From NCBI GenBank assembly GCA_947457975.1, contig CANGYC010000122.1:1-7192 (forward strand): 7,192 nt of DNA, read 5' to 3'. A program made the translations under genes and the position numbers. The notes below the pieces were generated by a model. It was not told where the DNA came from. It worked only from the letters and a program-made list of their open reading frames with translations, and did not search any database. This document shows, piece after piece, positions 1 through 6,254 of this stretch. Position 1 is the first letter of the stretch. Each line of letters opens with the position of its first letter. The DNA comes from Comamonadaceae bacterium (GTDB lineage: Bacteria; Pseudomonadota; Gammaproteobacteria; Burkholderiales; Burkholderiaceae_C).

Positions 1-1008
1 GCCATTGGCGCCATCACCTTCAGCGGCTCGGTCATTGCCTTTGGCAAGCTCTCGGGCAAGTACAAGTTCCGCCTGTTCCAGGGTGCGCCGGTGGTCTTTG
101 CCGGTCAGCACATGGTCAATCTGGTGCTGGGCCTGGCCACCGTCGGTCTGGGTGTGTTCTTCATGTTCACCGGCAACTGGGACGCCTTCCTGGTCATGCT
201 GGCGCTGTCTTTCGTGCTGGGCGTGCTGATCATCATCCCCATCGGCGGCGCCGACATGCCGGTGGTGGTGTCCATGCTCAACAGCTATTCCGGCTGGGCC
301 GCAGCGGGCATTGGCTTTAGCCTGAACAACAGCATGCTGATCGTGGCCGGCTCTCTGGTGGGCTCTTCGGGCGCCATCCTGAGCTACATCATGTGCAAGG
401 CCATGAACCGCTCGTTCTTCAACGTGATCCTCGGCGGCTTCGGCGGCGAGGCAGGCGCCGCAGCGCAAGGCAGTGCGGTGCAGCGCTCGGCCAAGAGCGG
501 CAGCGCCGATGACGCCGCCTTCATCCTGGGCAACGCCGAGTCCGTGATCATCGTGCCGGGCTACGGCCTGGCCGTGGCGCGTGCCCAGCACGCTGTCAAG
601 GAACTGGCCCAGAAGCTCACAGAAAAGGGCGTGAACGTGAAATACGCCATCCACCCGGTGGCGGGCCGCATGCCCGGCCACATGAACGTGCTGCTGGCCG
701 AGGCCGAGGTGCCCTACGACCAGGTCTTCGAGATGGAAGACATCAACGCCGAATTCGGTCAGGCCGACGTGGCCATCATCCTGGGCGCCAACGACGTGGT
801 GAACCCGGCCGCACACGTCAAGGGCAGCCCGATCTACGGCATGCCCATTCTTGAAGCCTACAAGGCCAAGACCGTGATTGTGAACAAACGTTCCATGGCT
901 GCGGGTTATGCCGGACTGGACAACGAGCTGTTCTACATGGATAAAACCATGATGGTTTTCGGTGACGCCAAGAAGGTCATTGAGGACATGGGTAAGGCCA
1001 TCGAATAA
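1..1008 (+). CDS. pntB: NAD(P) transhydrogenase subunit beta, C-terminal 335 residues (5' end outside window)
   Basis: PntB is the beta subunit of the inner-membrane transhydrogenase that couples hydride transfer between NADH and NADP+ to proton translocation, supplying NADPH. The frame is open from base 1 and ends in TAA at 1006-1008, so about 125 N-terminal residues are missing compared with the 462-residue E. coli protein. Visible residues 1-120 are hydrophobic helices of membrane domain II, with a conserved IGGADMPVVVSMLNSYSGWA stretch. From about residue 150 comes the soluble NADP(H)-binding domain III, with the NADP-binding loop GYGLAVARAQ (about 187-196), then HPVAGRMPGHMNVLLAEA, GANDVVNPAA and a C-terminal KRSMAAGYAG. 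All of these match E. coli PntB closely as I remember it. The pntA genes would be expected just upstream. No defect is seen in the visible part. Confidence 0.97.
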   Translation, partial: AIGAITFSGSVIAFGKLSGKYKFRLFQGAPVVFAGQHMVNLVLGLATVGLGVFFMFTGNWDAFLVMLALSFVLGVLIIIPIGGADMPVVVSMLNSYSGWAAAGIGFSLNNSMLIVAGSLVGSSGAILSYIMCKAMNRSFFNVILGGFGGEAGAAAQGSAVQRSAKSGSADDAAFILGNAESVIIVPGYGLAVARAQHAVKELAQKLTEKGVNVKYAIHPVAGRMPGHMNVLLAEAEVPYDQVFEMEDINAEFGQADVAIILGANDVVNPAAHVKGSPIYGMPILEAYKAKTVIVNKRSMAAGYAGLDNELFYMDKTMMVFGDAKKVIEDMGKAIE

Positions 1009-1044
1009 GCGCCCGCACAATACGCGCGGCGCGGTAACTGCCGC

Positions 1045-1084
1045 CCAGCCGGCGGCCCTCCCGCGAGGTGGGTGCCGGCCCTGG
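1045..1084 (+). terminator. Strong stem-loop between pntB and fadD (possible terminator or leader structure)
   Basis: GCCGGC at 1048-1053 pairs perfectly with GCCGGC at 1074-1079. An inner CCTC/GAGG stem (1057-1060 with 1065-1068) closes on a CCGC loop. An outer CCA/TGG pairing (1045-1047 with 1082-1084) continues the stem past a two-base bulge. No T-run follows, so it is not a canonical intrinsic terminator. It could end pntB transcripts inefficiently, protect their 3' end, or be a structure in the fadD leader. Pairing was judged by eye without a folding calculation. Confidence 0.35.
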
Positions 1085-1095
1085 ACAACAACAAT

Positions 1096-1102
1096 GGAGA
1101 CC
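1096..1102 (+). promoter_or_regulatory. Ribosome binding site that decides the fadD start
   Basis: GGAGACC at 1096-1102 places GGAG 9 bases before the ATG at 1109. The in-frame ATG at 1094 overlaps this site and has only an A/C-rich run (ACAACAACA) before it, with no Shine-Dalgarno sequence. The downstream ATG is therefore the better start. Confidence 0.7.
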
Positions 1103-1108
1103 GAGCGC

Positions 1109-2803
1109 ATGAATGCCCCCACTGTGGATCGCCCGTGGCTGACAGCCTATCCCGAGGGGGTTCCGTCCGACATTGACCCGTCCCAGTACCGCTCGCTGGT
1201 GGCCCTGTTGGAAGAAAGCTTCGCCCGCCACGGCGACAAGGTGGCCTACAGCTTTCTGGGCAAAGAGTTCCGCTTCTCGGACATCGACCGCCTCTCGCAG
1301 ACTTTTGCGGCTTACCTGCAAAGCCTGGGCCTGGCACGCGGCGACCGCATCGCCATCATGATGCCCAACGTGCCGCAGTACCCGGTGGCTGTGGCCGCCA
1401 TCCTGCGGGCGGGCTACGTGGTGGTGAACGTGAACCCGCTGTACACGGCCCGCGAGTTGGAGCACCAGCTCAAGGACTCGGGCGCCAAGGCCATCATCAT
1501 CCTGGAGAATTTTGGCCACACCCTTGAGGCCTGCATCGCCAGCACCCCCATCAAGCATGTGGTGCTGGCCGCCATGGGCGACCGGCTGGGCGGGCTCAAG
1601 GGCGCGCTCGTCAACTACGTGGTGCGACACGTCAAGAAGATGGTGCCGGCCTTCAACCTGCCCCAGGCCGTGCGTTTCAATGACGCCCTGGCACGCGGTA
1701 CTCGCGCCACGCTGCAGCGCCCCGAACTCAACCCGGACGACGTGGCCGTGCTGCAGTACACCGGCGGCACCACCGGCGTCTCCAAGGGCGCTGTGCTCCT
1801 GCACCGCAACATCATTGCCAACCTGCTGCAGTCCGAGGCCTGGAACGCCCCTGCCATGGCCGCCATTCCGGCGGACGAGCAGCCCACCTATGTGTGCGCG
1901 CTGCCGCTGTATCACATCTTCGCCTTCACGGTGAACATGATGCTGGGCATGCGCTCGGGTGCCAAGAACATCCTCATCCCCAACCCGCGCGACCTGCCCG
2001 CGGTGCTCAAGGAACTGGCCAAGCACCGCATCCACATGTTCCCGGCGGTGAGCACCCTCTTCAACGGCTTGGCCAACCACCCGAACTTCCACACCGTGGA
2101 CTGGTCGCACCTGAAGGTGTCGCTGGGCGGTGGCATGGCGGTGCAAAACGCCGTGGCCAAACTTTGGCTGGAGAAGACGGGTTGCCCCATCTGCGAGGGC
2201 TATGGCCTGTCGGAAACCTCGCCTTCGGCCAGCTGCAACCCCGTCACCAGCAAAAACTTCACGGGCACCATCGGCGTGCCGATTCCCAGCACCTGGTTCA
2301 AGCTGATCGATGACGATGGCCACGACATGCCGCAGGGCACGCCGGGCGAGATCGCCATCAAGGGCCCGCAGGTGATGGCCGGCTACTGGCAGCGGCCCGA
2401 CGAAACCGCCCGCGTGATGACCCCCGACGGCTACTTCCGCTCGGGAGACATCGGCGTGGTCACCGAAGAGGGCTTCTTCAAGATCGTCGACCGCAAGAAA
2501 GACATGATCCTGGTCAGCGGCTTCAACGTCTACCCGAACGAGGTGGAAGACGTGGTGGGCAGCTTGGACGGCGTGCTGGAGGTGGCCTGCGTGGGCGTGC
2601 CAGACGACAAGCAGGGCGAAGCCGTCAAGCTGGTGATCGTGCGCAAGAACCCTGCGCTCACCGAAGAGCAGGTGCGCGAGTACTGCCGCGCCAACCTCAC
2701 GGGCTACAAGCAGCCCAAGGTGATTGATTTCCGCGAAGACCTGCCCAAGACCCCCGTGGGCAAGATCCTGCGCCGCGAACTGCGCGACACCAAACCTGCC
2801 TGA
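1109..2803 (+). CDS. fadD: Long-chain fatty acid--CoA ligase (FadD-type AMP-forming acyl-CoA synthetase)
   Basis: The 564-residue product activates fatty acids to acyl-CoA through an acyl-adenylate, the entry step of beta-oxidation and acyl-lipid metabolism. It probably acts at the inner face of the cytoplasmic membrane. All marks of the adenylate-forming (ANL) family are present: P-loop YTGGTTGVSKGA (217-228), YGLSETSP (365-372), the ribose-binding aspartate in RSGD (D447), hinge DRKKD (461-465), fatty-acid ligase signature GFNVYPNEVE (471-480), and the catalytic lysine in PVGKILRRELR (K552). Length matches E. coli FadD (561). The start at 1109 is chosen over 1094 from the GGAG spacing. mtnN follows after 4 bases. 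Fatty acid chain preference cannot be read from the sequence. A medium-chain or aromatic acid ligase is possible but less likely, given the whole-length FadD resemblance. Confidence 0.93.
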   Translation: MNAPTVDRPWLTAYPEGVPSDIDPSQYRSLVALLEESFARHGDKVAYSFLGKEFRFSDIDRLSQTFAAYLQSLGLARGDRIAIMMPNVPQYPVAVAAILRAGYVVVNVNPLYTARELEHQLKDSGAKAIIILENFGHTLEACIASTPIKHVVLAAMGDRLGGLKGALVNYVVRHVKKMVPAFNLPQAVRFNDALARGTRATLQRPELNPDDVAVLQYTGGTTGVSKGAVLLHRNIIANLLQSEAWNAPAMAAIPADEQPTYVCALPLYHIFAFTVNMMLGMRSGAKNILIPNPRDLPAVLKELAKHRIHMFPAVSTLFNGLANHPNFHTVDWSHLKVSLGGGMAVQNAVAKLWLEKTGCPICEGYGLSETSPSASCNPVTSKNFTGTIGVPIPSTWFKLIDDDGHDMPQGTPGEIAIKGPQVMAGYWQRPDETARVMTPDGYFRSGDIGVVTEEGFFKIVDRKKDMILVSGFNVYPNEVEDVVGSLDGVLEVACVGVPDDKQGEAVKLVIVRKNPALTEEQVREYCRANLTGYKQPKVIDFREDLPKTPVGKILRRELRDTKPA

Positions 2804-2807
2804 GGGC

Positions 2808-3575
2808 ATGCCCCCTTCCCCGCCCTGGGCTCTGCCGCCCGGCCGCTTGGCCATCCTCAGTGCCTTGGTGGATGAACAGCGCGGCCTGATCGACCACCTG
2901 CAGCAAGCCCAGAAGGTGGCGCATGCCGGCCGCAACTTCTGGCTCGGCACGCTGGACGGCGTACCGGTGGTGCTCACGGTCTCGCGCATCGGCAAGGTGG
3001 CCGCGGCCAGCACCGCCACGCTGCTGATCGAGCGTTTTGGCGCCAGCGCCATCGTGTTCACCGGGGTGGCCGGGGGCCTGGCTCCGGGCGTGAAGGTGGG
3101 CGACGTGGTGGTGGCCCAGGGTTTCCTGCAGCACGACCTCGACGCCTCGCCCCTCTTTCCCCGCTACGAGGTGCCCGCCTATGGTCGCAGCCGCTTTGAA
3201 TGCCATGCCGCGCTGAGCCAGCAGCTGGCCGAGTCGGTGCAGGCCGCGCTGGCTGAAGGCTGGCCCGCTGCGCATCTGCACTGCGGGCTGGTGGCCAGCG
3301 GCGACCGCTTCGTGTGCGGCGCCGAGGAATCCCGGCAGCTGCAAGAGCGGCTGCGCGAGGCAGGCCATGAGGCCTTAGCGGTCGAGATGGAGGGCGCGGC
3401 CGTCGCCCAGGTCTGCGCCGACCACGGCCTGCCCTTTGCCGCCATGCGCACCATCTCCGACCGCGCCGACGACACGGCGCACCAGGACTTCACGCAGTTC
3501 GTGCAGACCGTGGCCAGCCGCTATGCCGAGCGCATCATGCGCCGGCTGCTGCAGCGCATGGGCGCTCAGCACTGA
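2808..3575 (+). CDS. mtnN: 5'-methylthioadenosine/S-adenosylhomocysteine nucleosidase
   Basis: This 255-residue cytoplasmic hydrolase of the nucleoside phosphorylase-like (PNP/UDP) family cleaves adenine from methylthioadenosine and S-adenosylhomocysteine, clearing by-products of polyamine synthesis and methylation. The first strand RLAILSALVDEQ carries E23, equivalent to E. coli E12. GKVAAASTATLL and TGVAGGLAPGVKVGDVVV match the family core. SGDRF (164-168), VEMEG (E195, the E. coli E174 position) and ISDRAD (D218, the E. coli D197 position) complete the active site. The start lies 4 bases after the fadD TGA. No well-spaced Shine-Dalgarno is seen, since GAGG sits only 2 bases away, so translation may be coupled to fadD. 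A later start would remove the first strand. The 11-residue proline-rich N-terminal extension (MPPSPPWALPP) is unusual. Futalosine or hopanoid-associated nucleosidases share the fold but fit these motifs less well. Confidence 0.9.
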   Translation: MPPSPPWALPPGRLAILSALVDEQRGLIDHLQQAQKVAHAGRNFWLGTLDGVPVVLTVSRIGKVAAASTATLLIERFGASAIVFTGVAGGLAPGVKVGDVVVAQGFLQHDLDASPLFPRYEVPAYGRSRFECHAALSQQLAESVQAALAEGWPAAHLHCGLVASGDRFVCGAEESRQLQERLREAGHEALAVEMEGAAVAQVCADHGLPFAAMRTISDRADDTAHQDFTQFVQTVASRYAERIMRRLLQRMGAQH

Positions 3576-3581
3576 GCATCA

Positions 3582-3595
3582 CTTGCCGGCGCAAG
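3582..3595. terminator. Short stem-loop in the convergent mtnN/bepA gap (weak terminator candidate)
   Basis: CTTGC at 3582-3586 pairs with GCAAG at 3591-3595 around a CGGC loop. It is centred in the 37-base gap between two converging genes, where a bidirectional terminator would be expected. The stem is only 5 bp and there is no T-run on either strand, so function is uncertain. Confidence 0.25.
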
Positions 3596-3612
3596 GGGCG
3601 AAGGTGCCGCAG

Positions 3613-5193
3613 CTAGCGATTGAGCTTGTCCTCGATCGCCTGTTCCCGGATGGAGGCCTGCAGCTGGCGCAGGCGGCTGTCGATGATGGACGCCTCGATG
3701 TGCAGATTGGCACCCGAGACCTCCCCCCGGCCGCTGCGCAGCAGGTCCTGCGCGGCCTTGAGCCGATCCACCGCCCCCTGAACATCGAGCTGCGCAGCGC
3801 GGCCCTCGGCATCGGCCCGCACCGCGCGGGCAGCCTGACCCTGCTGCTGCAAGCCCTGGGCGAGCAACTGCCAGGCCAGGGGATCACGCGGGTACTGGCT
3901 GAGCCAGGACTGCAGTGGGTCCACCACCTCGGTCCCCCGGCCAGCGTTGACCAGCGCCTGCGACTGCACCAGCAGCTCGGCGCGGCCCCGGGCCTTGGAG
4001 ACATTGATGGCGGCGGCCTCGGCCCGGCGGCCCAGCATGTCGTCGATCTCCGTGCCCAGCAGCTGCGCCGCACGCGCGGCCTGGGCATCGCCAGCCGCCT
4101 GCACCTGCACACGCTCCAACCAGGCCAGCGCCTGGGGGCCATCACGCAAGCGGGCCGACGCCCAAGCGGCGGCATAGAACGCCGCCAGCCTTTGCGGCGG
4201 GGTGGCGCTGGCGGGCAACTGCCGCGCCTCGCGCAGCCTGAACTGCAGGGTCTCTGCGTCGGGCTGGCCCAACACGCGGGCCCGACCGCTCATGAGCGCG
4301 TGGTAGGCCAGGCTGGGCAGGCCGGCGGCACGGCGCTCGGAGGCCGGAGCGTGGCTGCTGTGCTGCACACGGGCGCGGGCCTCGGCAATGCGCTCGGTCG
4401 TCAGCGGGTGCGAGCGCAGGTAGGGAAAGGAGCCGTTGTCGTTGAAGCGGTTGGCCAGCTGCAGCTTCTCGAACATGGCCGAGACGCCCTCGGGCTGGAA
4501 GCCGGCATCGGTCAGCACGCCAAATCCCACGCGGTCGGCCTCGCGCTCCATGTCGCGCGAGAAGTTCAGCTGCCCCTGAATGGCCAGGGCCTGGCCGCCC
4601 ATGATGGCGGCGTTGCCCATGCTGCCCGCACTGCCGCTGCGCGAGGCGGCCATCACGCCCAGGATCATGGCGGCCATCACCCAGGGGGCTTGCCGCTGCT
4701 GCTGGGTGAACAGGCGCGCGATGTGGCGCTGGCTCACATGGCTGAGCTCGTGGCCCATCACGGCCGCCAGTTCGTCAGGGGTGCCGACGGTGGCCAAGAG
4801 GCCGGTGTGCACGCCCAGGTAACCCCCGGGCAGGGCAAAGGCATTGACCGAGCGGTCGCGCAGCAGAAAAAGGTGCCAGGCAAAGCGCTCCTGCAGCTCA
4901 GGGCTGATCTCGCCACGGTTGCGCGCCGCGGTCATCAGGGGCTGCCAGATGGCCTGCAGGTACTCGGCCAGCACCGGGTCGTCGAGGTAGGCCTCATCGC
5001 GGTAGATGCTGGCAGCGATCCGGTCGCCCAGCCGGCGCTCGGCGGCCAGGGGCAGGTCCACCCCTTCCCCCAGGGCCGGCAGCGGCGCCGGTGACGGCGG
5101 CAGGGGCTGCGCCTGCAAGTCAGCGCCGGGCGACACGGTCGTGGCCACTGCCATGAGGGCAGCCAACAGGGGCAGGCGGGCAACCAGGGTCAT
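3613..5193 (-). CDS. bepA: BepA-like periplasmic M48 zinc metalloprotease with C-terminal TPR-type domain
   Basis: The 526-residue product resembles E. coli BepA (YfgC, 487 residues), a periplasmic protease/chaperone that helps assemble outer-membrane proteins such as LptD and degrades stalled ones. A signal peptide is visible: R6, a hydrophobic stretch at about 8-20, and probable cleavage near 23-28. The zinc site is HELSH (H148, E149, H152), followed by QRHIAR, with the third ligand E216 in MEREADRVG. H262 in RSHPLTTERIAEAR sits where E. coli BepA has H246, the reported autoinhibitory histidine switch. From about 285 the chain is alanine-rich and helical, like BepA's TPR domain. Its end (DPLAWQLLAQ, then AARADAEGRA-like and IDSRLRQLQ segments) parallels the BepA C-terminus. 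It converges on mtnN and diverges from moaC. No Shine-Dalgarno directly precedes its ATG. Confidence 0.9.
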   Translation of the reverse strand: MTLVARLPLLAALMAVATTVSPGADLQAQPLPPSPAPLPALGEGVDLPLAAERRLGDRIAASIYRDEAYLDDPVLAEYLQAIWQPLMTAARNRGEISPELQERFAWHLFLLRDRSVNAFALPGGYLGVHTGLLATVGTPDELAAVMGHELSHVSQRHIARLFTQQQRQAPWVMAAMILGVMAASRSGSAGSMGNAAIMGGQALAIQGQLNFSRDMEREADRVGFGVLTDAGFQPEGVSAMFEKLQLANRFNDNGSFPYLRSHPLTTERIAEARARVQHSSHAPASERRAAGLPSLAYHALMSGRARVLGQPDAETLQFRLREARQLPASATPPQRLAAFYAAAWASARLRDGPQALAWLERVQVQAAGDAQAARAAQLLGTEIDDMLGRRAEAAAINVSKARGRAELLVQSQALVNAGRGTEVVDPLQSWLSQYPRDPLAWQLLAQGLQQQGQAARAVRADAEGRAAQLDVQGAVDRLKAAQDLLRSGRGEVSGANLHIEASIIDSRLRQLQASIREQAIEDKLNR

Positions 5194-5200
5194 GCGGGCA

Positions 5201-5266
5201 TCAGCCAGATAAAGGCGGCAGGCGGGGCAGATCGGCGGGCTCGAGCACCCCGGACGGGTACGCCAT
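5201..5266 (-). other. Possible 21-codon leader reading frame upstream of bepA
   Basis: On the minus strand an ATG at 5266 opens a 21-residue frame rich in proline (MAYPSGVLEPADLPRLPPLS, then G). It ends in TGA 7 bases before the bepA ATG. A perfect AAGGAGG (complement of 5282-5288) lies upstream, but 15 bases from the ATG, which is longer than usual. The placement would suit translational coupling to bepA, which lacks its own Shine-Dalgarno. There is no similarity evidence, and chance occurrence in GC-rich DNA is quite possible. Confidence 0.2.
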
Positions 5267-5281
5267 GCTCTTATGATGGCG
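5261..5281. repeat. Inverted repeat CGCCAT-N9-ATGGCG in the bepA/moaC divergent gap
   Basis: CGCCAT at 5261-5266 is the exact reverse complement of ATGGCG at 5276-5281, with a 9-base spacer. The centre-to-centre distance is 15 bases. It overlaps the candidate moaC -10 element and ends 25 bases before the moaC ATG, so it could be an operator. Six-base arms can arise by chance, so the call is tentative. Confidence 0.35.
5272..5277 (+). promoter_or_regulatory. Candidate -10 element for moaC
   Basis: TATGAT at 5272-5277 differs from the TATAAT consensus at one position and would start transcription near 5284, leaving a leader of roughly 20 bases before the moaC ATG. No good -35 box is found 16-18 bases upstream, so an activator or another promoter may be involved. 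Confidence 0.3.
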
Positions 5282-5306
5282 CCTCCTTGTAAAGCTCCGG
5301 TGACTC

Positions 5307-5801
5307 ATGACCGCCAATTCGGGACTCACGCATTTTGACGCACAGGGCCAGGCCCACATGGTGGACGTGGCCGCCAAAGCCGCCACGCACCGGGTGGCGG
5401 TGGCCGAAGGCCGCATTGCCATGCGGCCCGAAACCCTGCAGGTGATCCAGCAGGGCAGCGCCCGCAAGGGCGACGTGCTGGGCGTGGCCCGCATCGCCGG
5501 CATCATGGCCGCCAAGAAAACCAGCGAGCTCATCCCCCTGTGCCATCCGCTGGCCCTCACGCGCGTGGCGGTCGAGTTCCGCATCGACGAGGCGGCTGCC
5601 GCCGTCAGTTGCCAGGCCACGGTCGAGACCGTGGGCCCCACCGGCGTGGAGATGGAAGCGCTGACTGCCGTGCAAATCGCCCTGCTCACCATCTACGACA
5701 TGAGCAAAGCCATCGACCGCGGCATGACGATCACGGATGTGAAGGTGCTGGAAAAGCACGGCGGCAAGAGTGGCAGTTGGGTGGCGCAAACGCCCACCTG
5801 A
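5307..5801 (+). CDS. moaC: Cyclic pyranopterin monophosphate synthase (molybdenum cofactor biosynthesis protein C)
   Basis: MoaC works with MoaA in the first stage of molybdenum cofactor synthesis, converting 3',8-cyclo-7,8-dihydro-GTP to cyclic pyranopterin monophosphate in the cytoplasm. At 164 residues it has the normal length (E. coli about 161). Conserved features run in order: [12 protein letters not shown] near the N-terminus, [20 protein letters not shown], the LCHPL motif (H80), [14 protein letters not shown] (E115, E117), and [11 protein letters not shown]. In the last of these, D131 and K134 correspond to E. coli D128 and K131 of the active site. The protein ends with the usual [11 protein letters not shown] stretch. 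It stands alone here without other moa genes, divergent from bepA and convergent with the lipoprotein gene 18 bases beyond its stop. Its Shine-Dalgarno is weak. The identification is secure. Confidence 0.97.
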   Translation: MTANSGLTHFDAQGQAHMVDVAAKAATHRVAVAEGRIAMRPETLQVIQQGSARKGDVLGVARIAGIMAAKKTSELIPLCHPLALTRVAVEFRIDEAAAAVSCQATVETVGPTGVEMEALTAVQIALLTIYDMSKAIDRGMTITDVKVLEKHGGKSGSWVAQTPT

Positions 5802-5819
5802 GGGGGCGGCCAAGAATGT

Positions 5820-6059
5820 TTACTTGCAGTCGTAGACGTACCAAGGAACACCGCCAGGCAGAACCTGACGGAGTACCGCCTCACGCTTTCCCCATTTGCG
5901 ACATTCCAGGGTGGCCTGGTCTTTTGCCCCGGACTCGCTTCCGCCAGAGATGGTGATGCCAGAGGCTGAGCTGGATTGGACGCGGGATGGAGCGGCGCAA
6001 CCGGCCAAGACCACCACGGAGGTCAACATAAGGGGCGCGAGACACTTGGATAACTTCAT
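5820..6059 (-). CDS. Small hypothetical lipoprotein (79 residues)
   Basis: I do not recognise a named family. The N-terminus is a clear lipoprotein signal: K2 and K5, a hydrophobic run LAPLMLTSVVV, and the lipobox LAGC with the lipidated cysteine at residue 21. No aspartate follows the cysteine, so outer-membrane sorting is likely by the E. coli rule. The 59-residue mature protein has a Ser/Gly-rich linker (about 29-44), then a compact tail with C53 and C78, which could form a disulfide. The tail reads ECRKWGK near 52-58 and YVYDCK at the end. Translation is well supported by AAAGGAGA, with GGAG 7 bases before the ATG. GC content is about 59%, below the flanking genes. It converges on moaC and diverges from the NTF2/VOC pair. 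Its role is unknown. Confidence 0.8.
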   Translation of the reverse strand: MKLSKCLAPLMLTSVVVLAGCAAPSRVQSSSASGITISGGSESGAKDQATLECRKWGKREAVLRQVLPGGVPWYVYDCK

Positions 6060-6254
6060 TCAATTTCTCCTTTAATTGCTGCTTGAAAAAAATGGCTTAA
6101 AACTTGGTCATAGATCACTGGCACATCAATGGCTACTGCATCTGCACCAGGCGGCTGAGGGCGCCTGCCTTGGCAAGGGCAATCCCTAGGCGCGCTGACC
6201 GAGGTTCCGGCACATGCTCATGTTTTGACCTTCTGACCGACCCCTGCCGCTCCC
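6060..6254. promoter_or_regulatory. 195-base divergent intergenic region with AT-rich core and stem-loop leader
   Basis: This gap separates the lipoprotein gene (minus) from the NTF2-like gene (plus). Bases 6061-6120 are only about 33% GC, in contrast to the coding DNA around them, as expected for promoters. On the plus strand TTGAAA at 6083-6088 resembles a -35 box, but no convincing -10 follows at standard spacing. Further right, CAGGCG (6148-6153) pairs perfectly with CGCCTG (6162-6167). An alternative, overlapping hairpin spans 6166-6181 (TGCCTT against AAGGGCA with one bulge). I could not assign a riboswitch class. Confidence 0.45.
6066..6073 (-). promoter_or_regulatory. Ribosome binding site of the small lipoprotein gene
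   Basis: The minus strand reads AAAGGAGA here, with GGAG 7 bases before the ATG at 6059. It is the best-spaced Shine-Dalgarno in the window and is strong support that this small gene is translated. Confidence 0.75.

Noticed and set aside
962..1108. Longer N-terminus for the fadD product, starting at 962 inside pntB or at 1094
   Set aside because: The extra residues do not resemble FadD proteins, the frame would overlap pntB, and only the ATG at 1109 has a properly spaced GGAG.
977..3061. Very long open frame (694 codons) on the minus strand across fadD and the start of mtnN
   Set aside because: It is antisense to two unmistakable genes, its translation is full of His/Gly/Arg/Val low-complexity sequence typical of a shadow frame in GC-rich DNA, and no Shine-Dalgarno was seen.
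3436..5094. 552-codon open frame on the plus strand across bepA
   Set aside because: It is antisense to bepA, which has a signal peptide, zinc motif and whole-length family similarity. The plus-strand translation is Gln/Gly/Ala-rich without any recognisable domain.
5271..5813. 180-codon open frame on the minus strand opposite moaC
   Set aside because: It is a mirror of moaC codons with a His/Gly-rich composition; moaC is certain on the plus strand.
5802..5819. Terminator between the converging moaC and lipoprotein genes
   Set aside because: The 18-base gap shows no inverted repeat or T-run.
6104..6132. Possible sigma-70 promoter TTGGTC with a downstream TCAATG, and on the minus strand TTGATG with TATGAC or TTTTAA
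   Set aside because: Spacings (11 or 21 bases) or box matches are too poor to call a promoter; only the AT-rich character of the region is reported.
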